From Cytophagaceae bacterium UBA6715 (lineage in GTDB: Bacteria > Bacteroidota > Bacteroidia > Cytophagales > Spirosomataceae): 50,220 nucleotides of DNA. Below the pieces are notes generated by a model that saw only the letters and a list, made by a program, of their open reading frames with translations, was not told the origin of the DNA and made no database searches. The stretch spans positions 1 through 50,220 of the forward strand of contig DKIP01000050.1 in NCBI GenBank assembly GCA_002454335.1. The letters are read 5' to 3'. Shown one piece after another: positions 34,242-42,186 of this stretch. How positions within the stretch are numbered: the first letter of the stretch is position 1; the number at the start of each line of letters is the position of its first letter. Both the position numbers and the translations under genes were made by a program.

Positions 34242-35288
34242 TCTTTTGGGCGCTTCCCCGAGTAGAAATCCATAAGGTGCTAAGGCGGGCACATGGTCAA
34301 ATATAACCTTGAGAATAGCGGTTAACGGTAAAGCCAAAATCAACCCTGGAATTCCCCAAATCAATTCCCCAGCTAATAAGGCTAGCATGGCAACCATGGG
34401 ATTGATACTAACTTTAGAACCAATTACCAGCGGTGTAATGAAATTTGCTTCTACAAATTGAACGGCCGCCACCCATGCAATAACTCCCAGGGCGTAGTTG
34501 GGCCCTAAACTTGCCAAAGTTAGGATGATCGGTAAGGCTGCACCTATCCAGATACCGATGTATGGAATCAACAACAAAATACCTGTCAAGCAACCAAAAA
34601 ACATAAAATAATCCACACCGATCCACCAAAATCCCACCACACACAGCAGCGAGACAATTAACATAACAGCTAACAAACCTACCAGATAACTTTGCACTAC
34701 ACTTCCCGTTTTTTGCATAATGCCTTGCAAAACGGTCCGATCCGTCGTCGGAAAAACGCGCGCTAAAAAATCAGAAAAAAACTGGCGGTAATAGAGAAAG
34801 AAAAAGACAAAAATAGGTACAATAATCAGCGTTGTAATACCATGAATCACGGTTCCAAAAGTCGTCGTGATGATATCTCCTGAGTTCTTTAAAAGATTAA
34901 TAGTCTGATTACTTACCTCAACCATCTGTTTTTTGCGGGAGATGTTTAGATTTTGTGACAAGAAACTTTGTAGGCCCGCGACCCATTTTTCTGCCTTCCG
35001 AATAAACATAGGCCAATCGCTCGCAAATTCGGCAATTTGGCCTACCAAAAGTAAAAGAAGTAAGCCAATAAAGGCAAACATAATTAAGATACAGAGGGAA
35101 ATAGCTAAGGAGCGCGAAATGCCTTTTGATTCTAGCCAGCTACAAACCGGCAAGACTAGCATCGCTAAAATCATAGAGAATGAAAGAAGAATCAACAGAT
35201 CTTGCAATAAATACAAACCCAAAACAACGAGGGCAATGCTGATTAACACAGCGGCTAAACGAACAGGATATGCAGTATCTTTCGACAT
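34227..35288 (-). CDS. AI-2E family transporter (YdiK/TqsA-like permease)
   Basis: The 353-residue membrane protein has about eight hydrophobic segments in the AI-2E pattern: two helices at the N-terminus (VLISIALVVLGLYLLQDLLI), a central soluble region (FIRKAEKWVAGLQSFLSQN) and the conserved C-terminal half (GTVIHGITTLIIVPIFVFFFLYYR, LIPYIGIWIGAALPIILTL, NFITPLVIGSKVSINPMVAMLALLAGELIWGIPGLILALPLTAI). The name comes from one autoinducer-2 exporter; other members carry out different transport, so the substrate is open. It is a single-gene transcript convergent with the LytTR gene. Confidence 0.92.
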   Translation of the reverse strand: MSKDTAYPVRLAAVLISIALVVLGLYLLQDLLILLSFSMILAMLVLPVCSWLESKGISRSLAISLCILIMFAFIGLLLLLLVGQIAEFASDWPMFIRKAEKWVAGLQSFLSQNLNISRKKQMVEVSNQTINLLKNSGDIITTTFGTVIHGITTLIIVPIFVFFFLYYRQFFSDFLARVFPTTDRTVLQGIMQKTGSVVQSYLVGLLAVMLIVSLLCVVGFWWIGVDYFMFFGCLTGILLLIPYIGIWIGAALPIILTLASLGPNYALGVIAWVAAVQFVEANFITPLVIGSKVSINPMVAMLALLAGELIWGIPGLILALPLTAILKVIFDHVPALAPYGFLLGEAPKRSKGE

Positions 35289-35329
35289 AATTCAATTAAT
35301 TATATTTCAAATTACGTAAAATTTAACAA

Positions 35330-35357
35330 TTTAGTAACTTAGGCCTATCTATCTTTG
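35330..35357 (+). promoter_or_regulatory. Putative promoter of the OmpR-type regulator gene
   Basis: TATCTTTG (35350-35357) matches TAnnTTTG exactly and is preceded by TTTA (35330-35333) at 16 nt. It would give a leader of about 25 nt before the ATG at 35390. Confidence 0.5.
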
Positions 35358-35389
35358 CGACATCATTAAACATCCAACGCGCTAAAACC

Positions 35390-36085
35390 ATGAGTAAAAC
35401 GCTAAATCCAGCGAAAATTTTATTGGTCGACGACGATCCGGATATACTTGAGCTGTTGGAATACAATTTAGCGAAAGAAAATTACCAATTAGCAAAAGCT
35501 TTTGATGGCAAGGAAGCCTTGGAAATCGCACAGATTTTCAAACCAGCATTGATTATCATGGATGTGATGATGCCTATTATGGATGGTATCGAGACCGCTC
35601 GGAAAATCAAGATGATGCCTGAGCTGAAAAACACCTTAATTTTGTTTTTAACAGCCCGTGGCGAAGAGTTCACAGAGGTAGCTGCTTTTGATGCAGGGGC
35701 ACATGATTACATCATCAAACCCATCAAACCGCGTGCATTAGTCAGTCGTATCAATGCCTTACTAAAGCGTGAAACAACCGAGGAAACACAAGATATCATT
35801 GAAATAGGCGGCTTAGTAATTAACCGCACGCAATATGCCGCGACATTTGAAGGACGCGCATTGATACTTCCCAAAAAAGAATTTGAACTACTCTCTTATC
35901 TTGCTAAAAACCCGAACAAAGTATTTAATCGGGATGAATTATTAGAAAAAGTCTGGGGTGCTGATGTTTATGTCGTCGAACGCACTGTAGATGTTCACAT
36001 TCGTAAATTGCGCGAAAAAATCCCGGAACATTACATCAAAACCTTGAAAGGCGTTGGCTATTTATTCTCCACGGAGAAAGCCTAA
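35390..36085 (+). CDS. OmpR/PhoB-type response regulator (orphan)
   Basis: The 231-residue protein has a receiver domain (LLVDDDPDIL acidic pocket, Asp58 in MDVMMPIMDG, Lys in YIIKPIKPRAL) and a winged-helix trans_reg_C domain (GGLVINRTQYAATFEGRALILPKKEFELLSYLAKNP ... VVERTVDVHIRKLREKI). No histidine kinase is adjacent, so its partner is encoded elsewhere. The glycosyl-hydrolase-like gene starts 31 nt later on the same strand. Confidence 0.96.
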   Translation: MSKTLNPAKILLVDDDPDILELLEYNLAKENYQLAKAFDGKEALEIAQIFKPALIIMDVMMPIMDGIETARKIKMMPELKNTLILFLTARGEEFTEVAAFDAGAHDYIIKPIKPRALVSRINALLKRETTEETQDIIEIGGLVINRTQYAATFEGRALILPKKEFELLSYLAKNPNKVFNRDELLEKVWGADVYVVERTVDVHIRKLREKIPEHYIKTLKGVGYLFSTEKA

Positions 36086-36116
36086 ATTTCAGCGTTTTTA
36101 GGTAAATTGCGCCTTC

Positions 36117-37619
36117 ATGACTAGTTGGCGAATCATTTTCTGTTTATTGTTTAGTTTCACCTTGCTCGCGCAATATCCCAAACGCGAACTTCGCGGCGTA
36201 TGGATTGCTACTGTTCAAAACATCGACTGGCCTAGTCCCCGGAATTACAACGCCATTAAACAGCAAGAAGAATTCCTAGATATCCTGAATTCTCATCAGC
36301 AAACTGGCATTAATGCGCTTTTTGTTCAAGTTCGTACCGCAGCTGATGCGCTCTATGCCAAAAGTGATGAGCCCTGGTCCAGCTATTTATCCGGCCTACA
36401 AGGACAAGCTCCTAAGCCAAATTACGATCCTTTGGCATTTATGATTCAAGAATCGCATGCGCGCGGGATCGAATTTCATGCTTGGTTGAACATGAACCGA
36501 GCAAGCATGTCGACCAAGAATTTGCTGGCTGCGAATCACATCGTCAGACAACATCCCGAATGGATGGTTATTTATAACAACCAGCATTTATTTAATTTCG
36601 GAATTCCAGCCGTACGCCATTACATTACGCAAGTGGTCAAAAACCTGGTGCAAGAATACGATGTGGATGGAATACATTTCGATGATTATTTCTACCCTTA
36701 TCCAATCAAAGGAGCCCATTTCAATGATGATGAGGCTTATGCACAATACAAATTGCCAAATGAAAGTTTGGCCGACTGGCGCCGTCGGAATATAAATTTG
36801 CTGATTGAAGAGATTGCCAAGACCATAAAATCAGTAAACCCACGGGTAAAATTTGGCATTAGCCCATTTGGCATTTGGCGACATAAAAGTTCAGATCCGG
36901 AATATGGTTCGCCAACGAGTCGGGGATTGCAGTCCTATGATGACCTTTTTGCCGACACAGAAAAATGGACTAAATCGGGTTGGTTGGATTATTTAGCGCC
37001 TCAATTATATTGGGGGACGACGCATCGGGTGGCAACATTTGGACCCTTAGCGACATGGTGGAGTGAGCATGGATATGGGAAGCCCGTGTACATTGGACAC
37101 GCCGCATACCACCTTAATGACCAATGGAATGCAGCTGAATTATCGAAACAATTAACCCAGGCGCGCAGTTTAGACCAGGTGAAAGGATCTATCTTTTTTA
37201 GTTCGAGTCAATTAACGAATAATGCCAAAGGTTGGCGTGATACCTTACGGAACTCACATTTCAAATACCTGGCATTAGTTCCTCCGATGCCCTGGATTGA
37301 TAGCATTCCACCCACTGCACCACATAAAGTTTCTTTAGTAAAGCAATCAGGAAAATGGACGATGCGCTGGCAAGCAGGTGAACCCAGTCTTGACAAAGAC
37401 CCGGCCGCCTATTATGTCGTATATCGAATTCATCGGTCTGAGGGAATTCGTGGGATTCAAAATCCAGCAAACATTTTATACAAAGGACAAAAAACTGAAT
37501 ATTTGATTGACCCATCTGAAATGCAATCCGGCCACGGATTTGTTGTAACAGCATTTGATCGCCTACACAACGAATCACCCGCCGGTACTATTCAATGGAT
37601 CGTTCCTAATTCCAATTAA
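36117..37619 (+). CDS. Glycoside-hydrolase-10-like (GHL10/DUF187) exported protein
   Basis: The 500-residue protein has a signal peptide (MTSWRIIFCLLFSFTLLAQ) and a TIM-barrel domain of the glycosyl-hydrolase-like 10 family: RELRGVWIATVQNIDWPS, GINALFVQVRTAADALYAKS, DPLAFMIQESHARGIEFHAWLNMNR, VDGIHFDDYFYPYP, and FGISPFGIWR. A carboxylate in HFDDYFYP is a likely catalytic-site residue. A fibronectin-III-like C-terminal segment (about 400-500) follows. Members are thought to act on peptidoglycan or other glycans at the cell surface. A -7-like TAAATTGC (36103-36110) lies only 6 nt before the ATG. The next gene begins one base after its stop. Confidence 0.9.
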   Translation: MTSWRIIFCLLFSFTLLAQYPKRELRGVWIATVQNIDWPSPRNYNAIKQQEEFLDILNSHQQTGINALFVQVRTAADALYAKSDEPWSSYLSGLQGQAPKPNYDPLAFMIQESHARGIEFHAWLNMNRASMSTKNLLAANHIVRQHPEWMVIYNNQHLFNFGIPAVRHYITQVVKNLVQEYDVDGIHFDDYFYPYPIKGAHFNDDEAYAQYKLPNESLADWRRRNINLLIEEIAKTIKSVNPRVKFGISPFGIWRHKSSDPEYGSPTSRGLQSYDDLFADTEKWTKSGWLDYLAPQLYWGTTHRVATFGPLATWWSEHGYGKPVYIGHAAYHLNDQWNAAELSKQLTQARSLDQVKGSIFFSSSQLTNNAKGWRDTLRNSHFKYLALVPPMPWIDSIPPTAPHKVSLVKQSGKWTMRWQAGEPSLDKDPAAYYVVYRIHRSEGIRGIQNPANILYKGQKTEYLIDPSEMQSGHGFVVTAFDRLHNESPAGTIQWIVPNSN

Positions 37620-37620
37620 T

Positions 37621-38673
37621 ATGAGCTTACGATTTTTACATTTGACAGTCAAAGACATCACGGAGGAAACACCGGATACGAAAACCATTCATTTTTGGCA
37701 TCCGATCCATGATACCTTGCATTATTTGGCAGGTCAATTTTTAACGGTCATTCCCAACATCGCTGGCGAAAAACCACGTAGAAGTTATTCACTTTCTTCA
37801 TCCCCCGCGACAGATATGTCGCCCGCGATTACCGTAAAACGTATTTCGGGAGGATTGGTCTCTAATTTTCTATGCGACAATGTGAAGGTCGGAGATAGCC
37901 TCGAGGTGATCGAACCCATGGGGAATTTTGTGATTGAACCCGATGCGGATGCCGCCAAAAACTATGTGTTTGTGGGGGCAGGATCAGGGGTTACGCCGCT
38001 GATGTCCATGATCAAAACGCTTTTACACAAAGAGCCTAAATCAAAAATTCACTTGATTTATGGATCGCGCCATGAAGATCAAATCATCTTCAAAAAACAA
38101 TTGGATGTTTTGGAAAATGATTATGCTGATCGGTTTACAGTTTTACATGTAATTAGCCAACCGGCAGCCAATTGGCCTGGATTGAAAGGGCGAATTAATC
38201 AGGCATCTACGGTATATTATTTGAAACAAGAATTAGGCATTGACATCGCCAAGGCACATTATTATTTGTGCGGACCGCTCGAAATGATGGAAGAAGTGCA
38301 AAGAGCTTTGAGTATTTTCGAAGTGCCTGGTAGCCAAATTCACAAAGAGCTATTCAATACGGCGCCTTCAGTAGAGACCGCGGCGTCCGACAACGATGTG
38401 GCACATGAAATCACATTGATCTACGAAGGAAAAGAACATCAGGTGACAGTGCAGCCGCATGAAACGATTTTAGAAGCAGCGCTGGAAGCAGATTTAGACA
38501 TTCCCTATTCTTGCCAGGCAGGTATGTGTACGGCTTGCATGGGTTTATGTAAATCAGGCAGCGTGGTAATGGATGAAGAAGATGGTTTGACTGCTGGAGA
38601 AATTGCCAAAGGGTATGTGCTGACTTGTGTCGCGCATCCGAAAAGTAATGGCGTTGTGATTGACCTCGATTAA
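37621..38673 (+). CDS. Ferredoxin--NAD(P)H reductase with C-terminal 2Fe-2S domain (PaaE-like)
   Basis: This 350-residue cytoplasmic electron-transfer protein has an FAD-binding domain (PRRSYSLSSSP, VKRISGGLVSNFL), a nucleotide-binding domain (FVGAGSGVTPLMSMIKTLL, HLIYGSR, YYLCGPLEMMEEV) and a plant-type ferredoxin (about 265-350) with cluster cysteines in YSCQAGMCTACMGLC and LTCVAHP. This architecture is shared by PaaE, HCP reductases and the reductase partners of several oxygenases; the partner is not evident here. The ATG at 37621 is chosen because it follows the previous stop by one base; an upstream in-frame ATG (37555) would overlap the hydrolase gene. Confidence 0.93.
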   Translation: MSLRFLHLTVKDITEETPDTKTIHFWHPIHDTLHYLAGQFLTVIPNIAGEKPRRSYSLSSSPATDMSPAITVKRISGGLVSNFLCDNVKVGDSLEVIEPMGNFVIEPDADAAKNYVFVGAGSGVTPLMSMIKTLLHKEPKSKIHLIYGSRHEDQIIFKKQLDVLENDYADRFTVLHVISQPAANWPGLKGRINQASTVYYLKQELGIDIAKAHYYLCGPLEMMEEVQRALSIFEVPGSQIHKELFNTAPSVETAASDNDVAHEITLIYEGKEHQVTVQPHETILEAALEADLDIPYSCQAGMCTACMGLCKSGSVVMDEEDGLTAGEIAKGYVLTCVAHPKSNGVVIDLD

Positions 38674-38712
38674 ATTATCAGTTTGTAGGGATTCTATTCC
38701 CTTTTTTCCCTG

Positions 38713-38747
38713 TACCTTTGGCAAACCTCAAAGGATTGCCAAAGGTA
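38713..38747. repeat. 12-bp inverted repeat (near-perfect hairpin) between convergent genes
   Basis: TACCTTTGGCAA (38713-38724) and its exact reverse complement (38736-38747) flank 11 bases that themselves contain CCT-CAA-AGG, so almost the whole 35 nt folds on itself. There is no T-run on either side as in a standard terminator. Both arms contain TACCTTTG, which also matches the promoter -7 consensus. Confidence 0.6.
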
Positions 38748-38766
38748 AGTTAATGATAGGGTGAAA

Positions 38767-39588
38767 TTAAAAATCCCGGGGATCCCATGCCACCCGCGTA
38801 TTATCGTACAAAACAGCCAGCCTTGCCATATCTTCAGCATCCAAGGCAAAATCAAATACCACCGCATTTTCAATCATCCGATCCGGATTGATCGACTTTG
38901 GAATCGTCACGGCACCTTGTTCGATGACCCAACGAATCAAAATTTGATAGGTTGATTTTGACCATTTTCGTGCAATGTCAACCAAAACCGGATGTTCTTT
39001 TTTGAGTCCACGAACCACCGGCGCATAGCCCTCTACTTGAATATTATTTTGTTTGCAAAAAGCGAGCTCCTCCGGCAAATAGCAAAAAGGACTCAGCTCT
39101 ATCTGATTCACCGCTGGACAAACATGCGCATAAACAAATAATTCTTCTAAATGCTTTTGGTAATAATTCGACACCCCAATAGAATGTACCACACCTTGTT
39201 CATATAGCGATTCCAAGGCCTTCCAAGTTTCTTTACGATGCTGATCCTTCGGCCAATGAATCAAATACAAATCCATATAATCCAAAGCCAAATCCCTTAA
39301 AGACTTCTCAAAAGCACGCATCGTGGAATCATATCCCATGTCATCCATCCATACTTTACTCGTCACAAATAATTCCTTTCGCGGAACACCGCTTTGCTTT
39401 AAAGCCTGCCCTACTTCGACTTCATTGCCATAAATTGAGGCAGCATCCACAAGTCGATAACCTAAAGACAAGGCAGATTCAACGGCTAGGCCAACTTCCT
39501 GTTGTTGCTCTGGGGCATAGACTCCCAAGCCCAAGGCTGGCATTGAAATCCTATTATTTAATTGAACGGAGGGTATTTGTAGATTCAT
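38767..39588 (-). CDS. Aldo/keto reductase
   Basis: The 273-residue protein is a NAD(P)H-dependent reductase of the AKR (2,5-diketo-gluconate-reductase-like) type. Catalytic residues are visible: Asp and Tyr in LVDAASIYGNE, Lys in FVTSKVWMDD and His in YLIHWPKD. Further motifs are SIGVSNY, VNQIELSPF, and IPKSINPDRMIENAVVFDF that binds the cofactor. The ATG at 39588 (MNLQIPSVQLNNRISMPALGLG) is chosen; an upstream in-frame ATG would overlap the divergent peptidase start. Its carbonyl substrate is unknown. Confidence 0.92.
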   Translation of the reverse strand: MNLQIPSVQLNNRISMPALGLGVYAPEQQQEVGLAVESALSLGYRLVDAASIYGNEVEVGQALKQSGVPRKELFVTSKVWMDDMGYDSTMRAFEKSLRDLALDYMDLYLIHWPKDQHRKETWKALESLYEQGVVHSIGVSNYYQKHLEELFVYAHVCPAVNQIELSPFCYLPEELAFCKQNNIQVEGYAPVVRGLKKEHPVLVDIARKWSKSTYQILIRWVIEQGAVTIPKSINPDRMIENAVVFDFALDAEDMARLAVLYDNTRVAWDPRDF

Positions 39589-39603
39589 ATCGCTAAAATT
39601 AGA

Positions 39604-39634
39604 TTTAAAGCTAGCCAAATTTGATGTATTTTTA
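39604..39634. promoter_or_regulatory. Divergent promoter region for aldo/keto reductase and M3 peptidase genes
   Basis: On the plus strand TATTTTTA (39627-39634) follows TTTA (39604-39607) at 19 nt and precedes the peptidase ATG by 15 nt. On the minus strand TAGCTTTA (39613-39606) lies 17 nt before the reductase ATG. Both differ from TAnnTTTG only in the last base. Confidence 0.35.
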
Positions 39635-39649
39635 CAAAAAATTAAGCAT

Positions 39650-41377
39650 ATGACCCGACAAGTATCCGCCCAAAACATCCAACGAAAATTTCTTGCACAA
39701 GACTTTCAATTAAGCACATGGGAAAGCGTTTTGCCTTATTTCGAACAACTCAGCGAAACGAAAATTAATTCTTTAGCGGACCTCATTCAGTTTTGCGAAA
39801 ACCGTTCTGAACTGGAAAGTTATTTGTCGGAAAACTTCGCCTGGCGTTACATCAAAATGTCCTGTGACAATCAAAATGAGGCACACCAACAAAGCTATCA
39901 GCAATTTGTCAATGAGATCATGCCAAACGCATCGGTTTTTGATGACGCTTGGAATAAGAAAGTAATAGAAAGCCCATTCGTTTCCGAACTTCCTGAAACA
40001 GGTTATGCGGTTATGTTGCGGGGCATGAAAAAATCCATCGAGATTTTTCGGGAAGAAAACATTCCCCTATTTACTGAATTACAAAACCTACAAACACAAT
40101 ACGGAGCGACAACAGGTTCCTTGATGGTGGAAATTGATGGAGAAGAAAAAACACTCCAACAAGCCAATGCTTATTTAGAATCGACCGACCGCGCCAAACG
40201 CCAGGAAGTATACAAAAAAGTATCGGATGCACGTTTAGCCATTCAAGAAAAACTGGATGACTTATTCACGCAATTAGTTGAAAAACGTAATCAAGTAGCA
40301 TTGAACGCAGGCTTCGAAAATTACCGGGATTATGCCTTTGCGAGCCTTGGGCGCTTTGATTACAGCCCAGCGGATTGCTTTGAATTTCATGCAGCAGTGG
40401 CTAATACCGTTGTTCCGATCATCAACCAACAAGCCGAAAAACGCAAAAAAACCTTAGGACTCGAGGCATTGAAACCATGGGACAAGTCGGTAGACGTCCT
40501 CGGTCGTAAACCCTTGAAGCCCTTTGAAACGGGACAGGAACTATTAGATAAAACAATACAAGTATTCGAAAACATTGATCCATTTTTAAGCGATTGCTTA
40601 AAGGAAATGGTAAAATTAGATCGCTTTGATTTGGATTCCCGGAAAGGTAAAAATCCAGGCGGATACAATTACCCTTTGGAAGAAAGCGGATTTCCATTCA
40701 TTTTCATGAATGCGGCAGGCCAAGTACGTGACATGGTGACCTTGCTACACGAAGGAGGGCATGCCGTACATTCGATTCTGACAAAAGATTTGACCTTGAA
40801 TGCCTTCCGAAATTTCCCATCAGAAGTGGCAGAACTCGCATCCATGAGCATGGAATTAATCACCATGGATCAGTGGGATCACTATTTTCAAGACCCGAAA
40901 GATGCCAAACGCGCGAAAATTAAGCATTTGGAAGACATACTAGATACCTTACCTTGGGTGGCAACGATAGATGCATTCCAACATTGGATTTATGAAAATC
41001 CAACGCATAGCATCGAAGAACGTAGTGAGGCTTGGGATCGTATCTTTTCGACATTCTCGGATTCCATGACGGATTGGTCGGGGATCGAACAAGTAAAAGC
41101 AAAGCTTTGGCAGAAGCAATTACATTTATTTGAGGTACCCTTTTACTACATCGAATATGCCATTGCACAATTAGGAGCATTGGCCGTTTGGCGTAATTAT
41201 TGCCAAAATCCGAAGCAGGCATTGAATCAATATTTAGATGCCTTGAGTTTGGGATATACAAAACCCATGAAAGAAATCTATGCCACGGCAGGCATTTCCT
41301 TCAACTTTAGCCAAAGCTACATCGCTGAGCTCATGGATTTTCTAGTCGAAAAAATTAATCAATTAGAAGAAAGCTAA
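39650..41377 (+). CDS. M3 family oligoendopeptidase (PepF-like)
   Basis: This 575-residue cytoplasmic zinc metallopeptidase degrades oligopeptides. The zinc/active-site motif is HEGGH (His367-Glu368-x-x-His371) in TLLHEGGHAVHS, with the third ligand region FPSEVAELASMSMELI following at about residues 390-405. The remaining helical pattern (ANAYLESTDRAKRQEVYKKV, NPGGYNYPLEESGFPFIFMN) fits M3 oligoendopeptidases, with a typical length. It is a single-gene transcript and is divergent from the aldo/keto reductase. Confidence 0.95.
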   Translation: MTRQVSAQNIQRKFLAQDFQLSTWESVLPYFEQLSETKINSLADLIQFCENRSELESYLSENFAWRYIKMSCDNQNEAHQQSYQQFVNEIMPNASVFDDAWNKKVIESPFVSELPETGYAVMLRGMKKSIEIFREENIPLFTELQNLQTQYGATTGSLMVEIDGEEKTLQQANAYLESTDRAKRQEVYKKVSDARLAIQEKLDDLFTQLVEKRNQVALNAGFENYRDYAFASLGRFDYSPADCFEFHAAVANTVVPIINQQAEKRKKTLGLEALKPWDKSVDVLGRKPLKPFETGQELLDKTIQVFENIDPFLSDCLKEMVKLDRFDLDSRKGKNPGGYNYPLEESGFPFIFMNAAGQVRDMVTLLHEGGHAVHSILTKDLTLNAFRNFPSEVAELASMSMELITMDQWDHYFQDPKDAKRAKIKHLEDILDTLPWVATIDAFQHWIYENPTHSIEERSEAWDRIFSTFSDSMTDWSGIEQVKAKLWQKQLHLFEVPFYYIEYAIAQLGALAVWRNYCQNPKQALNQYLDALSLGYTKPMKEIYATAGISFNFSQSYIAELMDFLVEKINQLEES

Positions 41378-41394
41378 TTTTTTTAAACCAAAAA

Positions 41395-41422
41395 TTGGCC
41401 TTATTTTTGCAACGTATTTTTG
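41395..41422 (+). promoter_or_regulatory. Putative promoter(s) of the small lipoprotein gene
   Basis: Two exact TAnnTTTG matches, TATTTTTG at 41402-41409 and again at 41415-41422, lie before the ATG at 41436. TTG at 41395-41397 sits 17 nt before the second. Confidence 0.4.
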
Positions 41423-41435
41423 TCCAACAAGAACA

Positions 41436-41684
41436 ATGAAACTAAAAAATCTACTTCCCATTGTTGCCCTTGCGCTTGTAGCTACGGCATGTGATTACCA
41501 AAAAAACAACCGCATCAAGCAAAAAGATGTGCGCGCAGGTGATGAATACGTTTATGGCGTTCATCCGGACTCAGCTGCCGTTCAGACGAAAAATACATAC
41601 ACAGCGAAACCTGAATTAGAAGTTCGTGCAAACGCGATTCGTGAACACCTATTCCAAGGAAAAGAAATTTCGAAAGGAAACTAA
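41436..41684 (+). CDS. Small hypothetical lipoprotein
   Basis: The 82-residue protein has a lipoprotein signal peptide (MKLKNLLPIVALALVATACDYQ, Cys19) and a short charged mature part without a recognised domain (DEYVYGVHPDSAAVQ, ELEVRANAIREHLFQGKEI). It has its own upstream promoter-like elements and is followed 22 nt after the stop by a strong hairpin terminator, so it is expressed as a monocistronic message. Its function is unknown. Confidence 0.8.
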   Translation: MKLKNLLPIVALALVATACDYQKNNRIKQKDVRAGDEYVYGVHPDSAAVQTKNTYTAKPELEVRANAIREHLFQGKEISKGN

Positions 41685-41705
41685 TTACCAATATAATTTT
41701 GAATT

Positions 41706-41733
41706 AAAAGCCAGTCATAGACTGGCTTTTTTT
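41706..41733. terminator. Bidirectional rho-independent terminator
   Basis: A perfect 11-bp stem (AAAAGCCAGTC at 41706-41716 with 41720-41730) closes a 3-nt ATA loop and is followed by T-rich sequence on both strands. It lies between the lipoprotein gene (plus) and the membrane protein gene downstream of dsbD (minus) and can serve both. Confidence 0.87.
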
Positions 41734-41739
41734 ATGCAC

Positions 41740-42186
41740 CTATTTGATTAGTAAATCTCGAAGGAAGGTCAATTGGTAAAACATGACGGTAAATACCACG
41801 GCCCAAAAAAACCCGGAAATGGCCATGAAAAACAACACGCGCGGGGTAGGAACCTTGAATGATAAGGCAAGTAAACTTCCACCAATTGGCGTGAAAAGCA
41901 AAGGTGTCATCACAGCAATCCCCTTGATACCAAAACGCTGCCAAACACGAACGGCATAACGCGCTCGACCCGAAAACAATTTGGGTTTTTGAACGCGAAG
42001 TCGGGAAATTTGCTGAACTAAAAAGCGTCCCATGGTTAACATGATCGTCACCGTTGACATCATCCCGACCCAGGTACAAAGGATGGTTTCGATCATCGAA
42101 AGCCCTAAACCAAAACCGGTCAAAGGTCCCGCGACAAATTTAATCGACGATGCGGCCATAACCGCAAAATAAGCTCCCCATTGCAT
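41740..42186 (-). CDS. Small multi-pass membrane protein downstream of dsbD
   Basis: The 148-residue protein has about four transmembrane segments (YFAVMAASSIKFVAGPLTGFGLGL, ILCTWVGMMSTVTIMLTMGRF, AVMTPLLFTPIGGSLLALSF, LFFMAISGFFWAVVFTVMFY). A polar stretch in the middle carries many basic residues. Conserved-looking prolines and glycines occur inside the helices (LLFTPIGGSLLAL), reminiscent of small multidrug-export (COG2426) type proteins, but I do not recognise a family with certainty. Its ATG overlaps the dsbD stop codon by one base (TAATG), so it is translationally coupled to dsbD. Confidence 0.72.
   Translation of the reverse strand: MQWGAYFAVMAASSIKFVAGPLTGFGLGLSMIETILCTWVGMMSTVTIMLTMGRFLVQQISRLRVQKPKLFSGRARYAVRVWQRFGIKGIAVMTPLLFTPIGGSLLALSFKVPTPRVLFFMAISGFFWAVVFTVMFYQLTFLRDLLIK

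Noticed and set aside
37555..37620. An upstream in-frame start for the ferredoxin reductase
   Set aside because: It would lie inside the GH10-like gene; the ATG at 37621 follows the stop by one base.
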